Source: Agromyces seonyuensis
GTDB lineage: Bacteria > Actinomycetota > Actinomycetes > Actinomycetales > Microbacteriaceae
Direction: 5' to 3'
Assembly (NCBI RefSeq): GCF_009789225.1
Contig: NZ_WSTA01000017.1
Coordinates: 1 to 55,763, forward strand
DNA length: 55,763 nt
Part shown: one piece after another, positions 35,018 through 41,699 of the stretch
Position numbering within the stretch: position 1 is the stretch's first letter
How the letters are laid out: each line of letters begins with the position of its first letter
Notes under the pieces: generated by a model
Database searches by the model: none
What the model was told of the DNA's origin: nothing
Seen by the model: only the letters and a program-made list of their open reading frames with translations
Translations under genes and position numbers: made by a program

Positions 35018-35416
35018 ATGGTGTTCGCGATCAAACGGATCTACGACCCGGCCGACCCGGCCGACGGCACCCGGATCCTCGTCGACCGGCTGTGGCCGCG
35101 CGGCGTCTCCAGAGAGCGCGCCGAGCTCGACGAGTGGGCCAAGGACGTGTCGCCCTCCCCCGAGCTCCGCACCGAATGGCACCACGACCCCGACCGCTTC
35201 GACGAGTTCGCGGCGCGCTACCGCGCGGAGCTCGACGACAACCCGGCCGCAGCGGATCTGCTCGCGCGCAGCGCCTCCGATGCGCACGTGACCCTGCTCT
35301 TCGGCGCGCGCGACCGCCTCGTCAATCACGCCCACGTGCTGCTCGACTGGCTCCGCCACCACGGCGCGGAGGTCGAGGAGCCGGCGCCGCCGGTCGAGCC
35401 CCCGCCGGTCGAGTAG
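35018..35416 (+). CDS. DUF488 family protein
   Basis: 132 residues. KRIYDPADPADGTRILVDRLWPRG and the later WAKDVSPSPELRTEWHHDPDRFDEF are the DUF488 signatures; LLFGARDRLVNHAHVLLDWL closes the domain. The domain is small, of unknown function. The last residues PAPPVEPPPVE and the TAG stop are encoded by two truncated copies of the GGTCGAGTAG repeat, so the original end of the gene has been replaced or extended. Confidence 0.9.
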   Translation: MVFAIKRIYDPADPADGTRILVDRLWPRGVSRERAELDEWAKDVSPSPELRTEWHHDPDRFDEFAARYRAELDDNPAAADLLARSASDAHVTLLFGARDRLVNHAHVLLDWLRHHGAEVEEPAPPVEPPPVE

Positions 35417-35653
35417 GCGCGCACCGCCCCCGCTGGTCGAGTAGGCGCGAAGCGCCGTATCGAGACCCCGCGACCCGCCCTCCCGCTGGTCGAGCAGGCG
35501 CGAAGCGCCGTATCGAGACCCCGCGACCCCTTCCGCCGGTCGAGTAGGCGCGCAGCGCCGTATCGAGACCCCGCGACCCGCCTTCCCCCGCCGGGGTCTC
35601 GATACGCTTCGCTACTCGACCAGCGAGGTCTCGATACGCTTCGCTACTCGACC
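35407..35653. repeat. cluster of GGTCGAGTAG repeats: four forward, two inverted
   Basis: A partial forward copy (from 35407), then full forward copies GGTCGAGTAGG...TATCGAGACC at 35435-35467, 35488-35520 and 35538-35570, spaced by about 50-53 bases with similar spacers (CCGCGACCC...). Two inverted shorter copies GGTCTCGATACG...CTACTCGACC follow at 35595-35621 and 35627-35653. Forward copies carry an extra GC-rich insertion in the middle (GCGCGAAGCGCC) relative to the inverted ones. The facing copies could form a large cruciform or transcript hairpin. Confidence 0.9.
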
Positions 35654-35660
35654 AGCGAGG

Positions 35661-35762
35661 TCCGGCCTCGACGGCTTCGCCGGCGCGACGATCCCGGGGC
35701 TCCAGGCGGGCCTCCCGACGGAGGCGTTCGCCGAGCGGCTCGGCATCCGCGTCGGTGACTGA
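35661..35762 (+). pseudogene. C-terminal remnant of a gene, unidentified
   Basis: An open frame starting abruptly at the end of the repeat cluster encodes a protein-like 33-residue end, beginning SGLDGFAGATIPGLQ and ending AFAERLGIRVGD then TGA. It has the codon bias of real genes here and no start or ribosome site. I read it as the 3' end of a gene whose front was lost when the repeats were inserted or recombined. Family not recognised. Confidence 0.45.
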
Positions 35763-35778
35763 GCACGGACGCCCGGGC

Positions 35779-36309
35779 TCACCCGAGCTCGGCCTCGAGC
35801 CCGGCGAGCCGCGCCGCCGGGCTCCCGCCCAGCTCGACGACCCGCGCGCCGCCGGTCAGGTCGATGTCGTCGGCGAGGTCGAGCAGCGCGCCGTCCATCG
35901 CCGCGCGGAGCTCCGGATCCTCGTCCTCCGGCACGCGGATGCCCGCTTCCAACGGCAGCAGCACGAGCAGGTCGACGTTCGACATGGCCCGCGCGGCGAG
36001 ATCGACACCCTGCTCGAACAGCGCGCCCGCGCGCCCCGGCCGCCCGAGCGCGTCGAGCGCCGCGAGATAGGCGAGGAAGTCGAGCGGCCCGCGCTCGGCG
36101 ATCGCCCGCTCCGCCGGCGCGAGCGCGATGAGCCGCGCACTCGCGATGCGGAGCTGCGCGGCGAACACCCCGGCATCCGGCTCGTCGCCCGCGTCGTCGA
36201 CGAACTCGAACGGGTCGGCGAGCACCTCGAACCCCGGATGCCGGTCGGCGAACGCGTCGACGAGCGTCGACTTGCCGCTCGCATGGGTGCCGGAGACGAC
36301 GATGCGCAT
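35779..36309 (-). CDS. P-loop ATPase/kinase-like protein (AAA_28 type)
   Basis: 176 residues. Walker A VVSGTHASGKSTLV at the N-terminus; NVDLLVLLPLEAGIRVPEDEDPELR resembles the lid region of NadR-type or thymidylate-kinase-like small-molecule kinases. It probably phosphorylates a small metabolite; substrate unknown. TAGCAT lies 6 bases before ATG 36309, so the transcript is probably leaderless. It lies between the two repeat clusters and is convergent with the DUF488 gene. Confidence 0.85.
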   Translation of the reverse strand: MRIVVSGTHASGKSTLVDAFADRHPGFEVLADPFEFVDDAGDEPDAGVFAAQLRIASARLIALAPAERAIAERGPLDFLAYLAALDALGRPGRAGALFEQGVDLAARAMSNVDLLVLLPLEAGIRVPEDEDPELRAAMDGALLDLADDIDLTGGARVVELGGSPAARLAGLEAELG

Positions 36310-36315
36310 GCGGCG

Positions 36316-36321
36316 ATGCTA
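36316..36321 (-). promoter_or_regulatory. -10 box of P-loop gene, leaderless
   Basis: Minus-strand TAGCAT with 6 bases to ATG 36309. Confidence 0.5.
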
Positions 36322-36464
36322 TCGGCGGGCCTTGCGTCGCACGCTGCGGGTTCGTATTGCTTCTCCACTACCTCGACAAACGATACGAGGAGCCCAGCGC
36401 TCGAGCCCGGCGAGGAAGCCGGATACTGGCACTTGCACGCTGAGATCGAGGAGTCGGCTCCGGT

Positions 36465-36687
36465 GGTCGAGTAGGCGCGCCAGCGCCGTATCGGGGCCCC
36501 GTGACCACCCTTCCCGTGCGCCGACGACTTCCTCCAGCCAGTGAGCTTCTCGACCGCCGGGCACTCAACCGACGGGGTCTCGATACGCTGCGCTACTCGA
36601 CCGACGGGTCTCGATACGCTTCGCTACTCGACCGACGGGGGTCTCGATACGCTTCGCTACTCGACCGACGGGGGCGCTACTCGACCA
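36465..36687. repeat. second cluster of GGTCGAGTAG repeats: one forward, four inverted
   Basis: Forward copy 36465-36498, then inverted copies GGTCTCGATACG...CTACTCGACC at 36576-36602, 36607-36633 and 36640-36666, and a fragment CGCTACTCGACC at 36671-36687. The inverted copies are spaced 31-33 bases and nearly identical. The 367-base gap 36310-36676 holds only this cluster and the P-loop gene promoter; I found no gene there. The stop codon of the next gene is inside the last fragment. Confidence 0.9.
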
Positions 36688-37567
36688 GCGGGGACGGCAC
36701 CAGGAAGATCGGCGGCACGCCCGTGTGCGCGTAGACGATCACGAGGAAGACGACGAGGTCGAAGATCAGGTGCACCGTCAGCACGTAGGTGAGCGACTTC
36801 GTGAGGCGGAACGTCCAGCCCTGCACGAGGGCGAACGGGATCGTCAGCAGCGGGCCCCACGACTGGTAGCCGAGTTCCCAGAGGAACGAGACGAACACGA
36901 CGGCCTGCAGCAGGTTCGCGAGCCAGTCGGGGAACCAGCGCCGCAGCAGCGCGAAGACCGTGCAGATGAAGAACAGCTCGTCCCACGTGCCGACGGCGTT
37001 GACGCCGACGAACAGCCGTGCGATCTCAGACGGCTCGGTCACCGTCGGCCAGTTCGTGTAGACGCCGCTCGTGATGAAGTAGAACGGCAGGATCAGCCAG
37101 CCGGCGAACGTCACGCCCAGGAGGTACGCCCACTGCACACGGGTCCAGGGCCAGGTCGCCCGCCAGGGGAAGCGGATGCGGTCGAGGCCGCGATCGCGGA
37201 AGACGAAGCGCTGCAGCAGGAACGGCACCGCCACGGCGAGCGAGAGCACGATGCCCATGCGCGCGATGTTGCCCCAGGAGATGTCGGCCTCGACCGAGAT
37301 CGTCGAGATGATCGCCTGGCCGATCGCGATGAGCCCGAGATCGCGGGCGAGCCCGACCCGGGTGCCGGATGCCCGTGCGCGCCGGTCCACGAGGAGTGCC
37401 CAGGCGACGCCGAGCGCGAGCGCGATCCAGCCCGCCCAGACGACCTGCACCCCGAAGAGCAGCACGGCCGCCCCGACGACGAGCAGCGCGGGCCCGAGCC
37501 GCGCGGGCGCATCGCGGAGCGAGGGCGGCGGTGGCAGGAGCGTGGTGTCGGGCGTCGGCGCGGGCAC
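36677..37567 (-). CDS. CPBP-like intramembrane protein with altered catalytic residues
   Basis: 296 residues from GTG 37567, with about eight transmembrane helices. The arrangement matches the CPBP (Abi) intramembrane peptidase core: WDELFFICTVFALLRR where EExxxR is expected, then FVSFLWELG where FxxxH is expected, then LTVHLIFDL with HxxxD. The first glutamate is Asp and the second-motif His is missing, so peptidase activity is doubtful. The C-terminal LVE and stop are provided by the GGTCGAGTAG repeat. It diverges from the M4 protease gene. Confidence 0.78.
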   Translation of the reverse strand: MPAPTPDTTLLPPPPSLRDAPARLGPALLVVGAAVLLFGVQVVWAGWIALALGVAWALLVDRRARASGTRVGLARDLGLIAIGQAIISTISVEADISWGNIARMGIVLSLAVAVPFLLQRFVFRDRGLDRIRFPWRATWPWTRVQWAYLLGVTFAGWLILPFYFITSGVYTNWPTVTEPSEIARLFVGVNAVGTWDELFFICTVFALLRRWFPDWLANLLQAVVFVSFLWELGYQSWGPLLTIPFALVQGWTFRLTKSLTYVLTVHLIFDLVVFLVIVYAHTGVPPIFLVPSPLVE

Positions 37568-37641
37568 GGGTCCACCCTGCCATGCGCGGCGCGCCGCCGC
37601 GCGGGTGCCGGGACGTCGGCGGTGGCTGCCACCATGCCTGC

Positions 37642-38703
37642 ATGCCCTACGCGATCGTGCCCCCGTACCTGCTCCGCCGCGTCGCCGCCGCGGGCGACCA
37701 CTACCCGACGGCCGCGGCCGCGGCCCGTCGTTCGCTGCGCGCCGGGGCGCCGAGCGAACCCGCACCGGTGCGCCCGTTCGACCCGTCGCAGTCCTACGCG
37801 CTGCCCGACTCCCCCTCGCAGCCGGACCGCCGCATCTCCGACGCCGGCGGCACCACGCGACTCCCGGGCCGCCTCGTGCGCCGCGAGGGCGAGCGCGCGA
37901 CGGGCGACGAGGCGGTCGACGACGCCTACGACGGTCTCGGTGACACGCATCGCCTGTTCGACCAGGTCTACGGCCGCGACTCGATCGACGGCCGGGGCAT
38001 GCCGCTCGAGGCGAGCGTGCACTACGGCCGCGACTACGACAACGCGTTCTGGGACGGCGCCCGCATGGTCTTCGGCGACGGCGACGGCGAGGTGTTCGCG
38101 GGCTTCGCGAACTCGCTCACGGTGATCGGCCACGAGCTCTCCCACGGCGTCGTCGAGCACACCGCGCGGCTCCGCTACGAGTACCAGTCCGGCGCCCTCA
38201 ACGAGCACGTCGCCGACGTCTTCGGCTCGCTCGTCGAGCAGTACGCGCGGGGGCAGTCCGCCGAGACCGCCTCGTGGCTCGTCGGCGCCGAGGTCTTCAC
38301 GGATGCCGTGGAGGGCAGGGCCCTCCGCTCGATGCTCGAGCCCGGCACGGCCTACGACGACGACGTGCTCGGCCGCGACCCCCAGCCCGCCCACTTCGAC
38401 GACTTCATCGACACCGACGAGGACAACGGCGGCGTGCACCTGAACTCGGGCATCCCGAACCGCGCGTTCGCGCTCGCCGCGCGCGCGGCCGGCGGGTTCG
38501 CGTGGGAGGGCGTCGGGCGCGTCTGGTACGACGTCCTCGTCTCCGGCGAGCTCGCCGAGAACGCGAAGTTCGCCGCGTTCGCCGACCTCACGATCGCGGC
38601 GGCCGTCCGTCGATACGGCGTCGGCTCGGCGATCGCCGCAGCGGTGCGCTCCGGCTGGGAGACCGTCGGCGTGCCGGTGGCCGCGGCGGAACCGGCCCGT
38701 TGA
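37642..38703 (+). CDS. protealysin-type M4 metallopeptidase
   Basis: 353 residues. Zinc site HELSH (VIGHELSHGVV) and the third ligand Glu in GALNEHVAD; GVHLNSGIPNRAF is the M4 substrate region. There is no signal peptide and the propeptide is short, with the VPPYLLRRVA motif seen at the start of protealysin-like precursors. Such proteases stay in or leave the cell without Sec export. Adjacent downstream is a gene with the features of its inhibitor emfourin. The exact ATG is uncertain: there is no SD, and an out-of-frame ATG lies 8 bases upstream. Confidence 0.92.
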   Translation: MPYAIVPPYLLRRVAAAGDHYPTAAAAARRSLRAGAPSEPAPVRPFDPSQSYALPDSPSQPDRRISDAGGTTRLPGRLVRREGERATGDEAVDDAYDGLGDTHRLFDQVYGRDSIDGRGMPLEASVHYGRDYDNAFWDGARMVFGDGDGEVFAGFANSLTVIGHELSHGVVEHTARLRYEYQSGALNEHVADVFGSLVEQYARGQSAETASWLVGAEVFTDAVEGRALRSMLEPGTAYDDDVLGRDPQPAHFDDFIDTDEDNGGVHLNSGIPNRAFALAARAAGGFAWEGVGRVWYDVLVSGELAENAKFAAFADLTIAAAVRRYGVGSAIAAAVRSGWETVGVPVAAAEPAR

Positions 38704-38740
38704 GCGCGCCGGAATCTGGCCGACTCGCGGCATCGGCGCG

Positions 38741-38746
38741 TAGCAT
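38741..38746 (+). promoter_or_regulatory. -10 box of emfourin-like gene, leaderless
   Basis: TAGCAT ends 7 bases before ATG 38754, giving the inhibitor gene its own promoter separate from the protease. Confidence 0.5.
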
Positions 38747-38753
38747 CCGTGCC

Positions 38754-39059
38754 ATGGATGTCGTCGTCGTGCGATCGGGCGGGCTCGCCGGCCTGCGCAC
38801 CGAGTGGCGCGTCGACGTCGGCGCGCAGCCCGACGCCGACGAGTGGGACGGGCTGCTCCGGTCGCTGCCGTGGCGCACGGCCACGTCGACCGCCCCGACG
38901 CCCGACCGCTACGTCTACCGCATCTCCTGCGCGTCGCACGAGGCGACCCTCGGCGAGGGGCAGCTCACCGGACCGTGGCGGAGCCTCGTCGACCGGGTGC
39001 AGCAGACGGTCGAGCCGACGCGTCGTTCGCGGCCGCCTGCACGACCCCGATCGCGATGA
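38754..39059 (+). CDS. emfourin-like inhibitor of the M4 protease
   Basis: 101 residues. Begins MDVVVVRSGGLAGLRTEWRV, matching the RSGGxAGxxxxW start of protealysin inhibitors (emfourins), then WDGLLRSLPW and DRYVYRISCASHEATLGEGQL. The gene lies 50 bases after the protease gene, the typical position. The last ~20 residues (VEPTRRSRPPARPRSR) are Arg/Pro-rich and overlap the opposing lysoplasmalogenase-family gene by 95 bases; they may be a read-through extension. Confidence 0.75.
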   Translation: MDVVVVRSGGLAGLRTEWRVDVGAQPDADEWDGLLRSLPWRTATSTAPTPDRYVYRISCASHEATLGEGQLTGPWRSLVDRVQQTVEPTRRSRPPARPRSR

Positions 39060-39759
39060 GGCCCTGCGCCGCGGTGTAGGTCAGCATCACGACGAGGCCG
39101 TTGAGGGCGAACGCGTACCAGCCGTCGCCGAAGCGGTCGAGGGCGAGCAGGCTGTCCGAGACGAGGAACAGCGCGCCGCCGGCGGCGAGCACGGGGGTGA
39201 GCCGGGCCGACATGGCCGCCATTGTCGCGAGAACTCCGGCATACACGAGCACCGGGCCGACAAGGCTCCCGAGACCGGTCCACAGCGAGATCGCCAGGCC
39301 GACGACCGCGATCGGGTACAGCAGGGTCCACGGCGGCAGACGGCGCGCGCGGGCGCCGCGGCCCAGCACGACGAAGGCCGCGATGTACGCCACGTGGGCG
39401 AGCAGGAACGCTCCGAGCCCGACCACGAACATCACCCCGCCGTCGAACGTGAGCAGCGAGTCCCCCGCCCACGACGCCAGGATGCCGGCCACGAGCAGCG
39501 CGACCGCCGCGGGCCGGGCCGGGCGGCGCAGGCGCACGGCGACGAGCACCGAGCCGGCGAGCACGGGCATGAGCAGGTACTTGCTGAGGCGGGCGGCCTC
39601 GTCGAAGCCGCCCGCGATGCAGGCGAGATGGAGCCCGGCGACGAGCAGGTACGGCAGGAACGCCAGCAGCATCGGGAGGCCGGGGCGGGCGGCCGCGTCG
39701 AGGTCGGTCGGCGCGGGCTCGCGCCCGGCACGGGCGGCAGCGCCCAGGGAGTCGGTCAC
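38965..39759 (-). CDS. YhhN family (lysoplasmalogenase-like) membrane protein
   Basis: 264 residues from GTG 39759 (AAGGA 9 bases upstream). Eight or so transmembrane helices with AGILASWAGDSLLTF and ALFLVSDSLLAL, the Asp-containing motifs of the YhhN/TMEM86 family. Members hydrolyse the vinyl ether of lysoplasmalogen in animals; bacterial roles are less clear. The C-terminal ~25 residues (NDASARPSAAPGRRG) are polar and overlap the inhibitor gene on the other strand. Confidence 0.88.
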   Translation of the reverse strand: MTDSLGAAARAGREPAPTDLDAAARPGLPMLLAFLPYLLVAGLHLACIAGGFDEAARLSKYLLMPVLAGSVLVAVRLRRPARPAAVALLVAGILASWAGDSLLTFDGGVMFVVGLGAFLLAHVAYIAAFVVLGRGARARRLPPWTLLYPIAVVGLAISLWTGLGSLVGPVLVYAGVLATMAAMSARLTPVLAAGGALFLVSDSLLALDRFGDGWYAFALNGLVVMLTYTAAQGLIAIGVVQAAANDASARPSAAPGRRGSATVR

Positions 39760-39821
39760 TTCGTCGTGTCCTTCGGGTCGGCGGATCCCCGCCATGCTAG
39801 CCGCGCCGGCGGCGGGACGCG

Positions 39822-39855
39822 CGTCGGCCCCGGGAGCGGACTCCCGGGGCCGACG
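39822..39855 (-). terminator. hairpin terminator after FKBP gene
   Basis: CGTCGGCCCCGGGAG (39822-39836) and its complement (39841-39855) form a perfect 15-bp stem with tetraloop CGGA, 14 bases after the FKBP stop. Confidence 0.88.
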
Positions 39856-39869
39856 TCACGAGGTGTCGC

Positions 39870-40241
39870 TCAGGCGACGCCCTTGAGGTCGATGACGAAG
39901 ATCAGGGTCTGGCCGGACAGCGGGTGGCCGCCGCCCGCGGGGCCGTAGGCGAGCGCCGGCGGCACGGTGAGCTTGCGGCGTCCGCCGACCTGCATGCCGG
40001 GGATGCCCTCCTGCCAGCCCTTGATGAGGCGGTTCAGCGGGAAGTTCACCGACTGGCCGCGGCTCCACGACGAGTCGAACTCCTCGCCGCTCTCGTACTC
40101 CACGCCGAGGTAGTGCACGTCGACGGTCGACCCCGCGGTCGCCTCAGCGCCGTCGCCGACGACGATGTCTTCGATCACGAGTTCCGCGGGCGCCGGGCCC
40201 TCGGGAGCGTCGATCTCGGGCTTGCTGTTCGTATCGGTCAT
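39870..40241 (-). CDS. FKBP-type peptidyl-prolyl cis-trans isomerase
   Basis: 123 residues, a single cytosolic FKBP domain. VHYLGVEYESGEEFDSSW, LIKGWQEGIPGMQVGGRRKLTVPP and AYGPAGGGHPL are the FK506-binding-fold signatures with the active-site aromatic residues. Helps protein folding. The first 20 residues are a polar extension. Confidence 0.95.
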   Translation of the reverse strand: MTDTNSKPEIDAPEGPAPAELVIEDIVVGDGAEATAGSTVDVHYLGVEYESGEEFDSSWSRGQSVNFPLNRLIKGWQEGIPGMQVGGRRKLTVPPALAYGPAGGGHPLSGQTLIFVIDLKGVA

Positions 40242-40463
40242 GCACCCAGTCAAGCCCACATCGGGCGGATGCGGCAACGCGGGGCCGCTCGTCCGGGACC
40301 GGTTGCGCGGAGCGCGAACACTGCGGATCCTGGTTGTACGAACCCGCCCGATCGAGTCGGCTGTCGGCACTGCCACACCACCGTCGGGCGGGTTTCATAT
40401 CGCCCGCCGGCAGCCCCGTCAGTCGTGCGACGAGGCGCACCGAGTCCGGGCGGCACCGTTCGA

Positions 40464-40500
40464 GGTCTCGATACGCCGTCTTCGCGCCGGCTCCTCGACC
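40464..40500. repeat. single diverged inverted copy of the GGTCGAGTAG family
   Basis: GGTCTCGATACGCC then TTCGCGCCGG and CTCCTCGACC; related to the other copies but with a longer middle. It lies 26 bases after the PrsW-family stop and away from the FKBP promoter. Confidence 0.7.
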
Positions 40501-40525
40501 GACGAGTGCGCTCGCGACCCGAACG

Positions 40526-41686
40526 TCAGGCCAGCAGACGCATCCGGGCGTCCTCGATGCGGTCGAGGAGCGCGCGCTCGTCGGCGCGCGCGGCGAGGTC
40601 GTCGCCGCCGTCGAGCATCCGCTGCCGGGTGAACGCGAGGTGGGTCGAGTCGGCGATGAGCGAGCGCATGACGTCGGCCCGCGGCGGGCGGAGCGCGGCG
40701 GCCCAGTCGATCGCGTTCCGTCGGCCCTCGGTCGTCGCGAGCATCCGCACCTCGCCCGGGGTGAACCAGCCGGCCTCGCCGTATTCGGCGAGCCGGTCGA
40801 AGGTCGTGCGCGCCTCCGTGGTGCGCAGGTGCAGCACGAACGCGATGACGGCGACGAAGAGCGGCACCTGCACGACCGCGTAGTACGTCGGGTAGTCGTC
40901 GACGAGCAGCAGCGCGGCGTTGTAGCCGCCGTGCAGCAGCATCGCCCCGAGGAGGCCGACGAGGTAGGCGCCCGTGACGACGGCTGGTCCGCGTCTCGCG
41001 GCCCAGCCGAGGGCGATGCCGACGCACGCCGTGAAGACGACGTGCGCGAACGGCGAGAACAGCCCGCGGATGACGAAGGTCGCCCCGAGGGCGTCCCCGC
41101 CTCGGCCGAGCGCGTCGGCGAAGTAGAGGATGTTCTCGCTGAACGCGAAGCCCGCCGCGACCGTCGCCGCGTAGACGACGCCGTCGAGCGGGCCGTCCCA
41201 GTTCGTGCGCCAGACGAGGAAGATGAGCAGCACGCCGAGCCCCTTGACGCCCTCCTCCACGATCGGCGCCTGGATCGCCGTGGAGAGGAAGCGGGCCGTC
41301 GCATCGTCGTCCGCGATGCGGCCGAACGCGGACTGCGCCCACGCGTCGAAGATGAGGGCCGCCGCGACCGAGACCGCCGCCCCCCACAGGAACGCGAACC
41401 AGCGCGCCCAGCGCGGCTCCGGCTCCCACCGGTCGACCCAGCGGATCGAGAACAGCACGATCGCGAGCGGCACGAGCGCCAGCAGGAACGAGACCGCGAC
41501 CCCGAAGAAGCCGATGCCCGAGATGAAGTACACGAGCAGCAGCACGGCGACGACGGCCGTCAGGGCGATGCCGACCCCCGCGACCCAGACGCCGCGCGCG
41601 CGCGAGGTACGACGACGTGCGGCCGAGCGCACGGCATCGATCCACGCCGACTGATCCGGCTCCGCCGCGTGCGCCCCCTGCCCCAC
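40526..41686 (-). CDS. PrsW family intramembrane metalloprotease
   Basis: 386 residues from GTG 41686. About nine transmembrane helices; the catalytic motif is APIVEEGVKGL (EExxK), with FSENILYF, SPFAHVVFTA and LLHGGYNAAL holding the other conserved residues of PrsW. In Bacillus PrsW starts anti-sigma-factor cleavage. The C-terminal ~110 residues are soluble (GWFTPGEVRMLATTEGRRNAI). TAGGCT ends 7 bases before the GTG, inside the stop region of the upstream gene; probably leaderless. Confidence 0.93.
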   Translation of the reverse strand: MGQGAHAAEPDQSAWIDAVRSAARRRTSRARGVWVAGVGIALTAVVAVLLLVYFISGIGFFGVAVSFLLALVPLAIVLFSIRWVDRWEPEPRWARWFAFLWGAAVSVAAALIFDAWAQSAFGRIADDDATARFLSTAIQAPIVEEGVKGLGVLLIFLVWRTNWDGPLDGVVYAATVAAGFAFSENILYFADALGRGGDALGATFVIRGLFSPFAHVVFTACVGIALGWAARRGPAVVTGAYLVGLLGAMLLHGGYNAALLLVDDYPTYYAVVQVPLFVAVIAFVLHLRTTEARTTFDRLAEYGEAGWFTPGEVRMLATTEGRRNAIDWAAALRPPRADVMRSLIADSTHLAFTRQRMLDGGDDLAARADERALLDRIEDARMRLLA

Positions 41687-41693
41687 AGTCAGG

Positions 41694-41699
41694 AGCCTA
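41694..41699 (-). promoter_or_regulatory. -10 box of PrsW-family gene, leaderless
   Basis: Minus-strand TAGGCT overlapping the stop codon of the FAD oxidase, with 7 bases to GTG 41686. Confidence 0.5.

Noticed and set aside
35407-35653. Possible CRISPR array
   Set aside because: Regular spacing looks CRISPR-like, but spacers are similar to one another, copies occur in both orientations, and no cas gene is present.
36310-36470. Possible small gene on either strand before the second repeat array
   Set aside because: Open frames exist but have no start with ribosome site or -10 box, and no recognisable sequence; only the VVE-stop from the repeat is notable.
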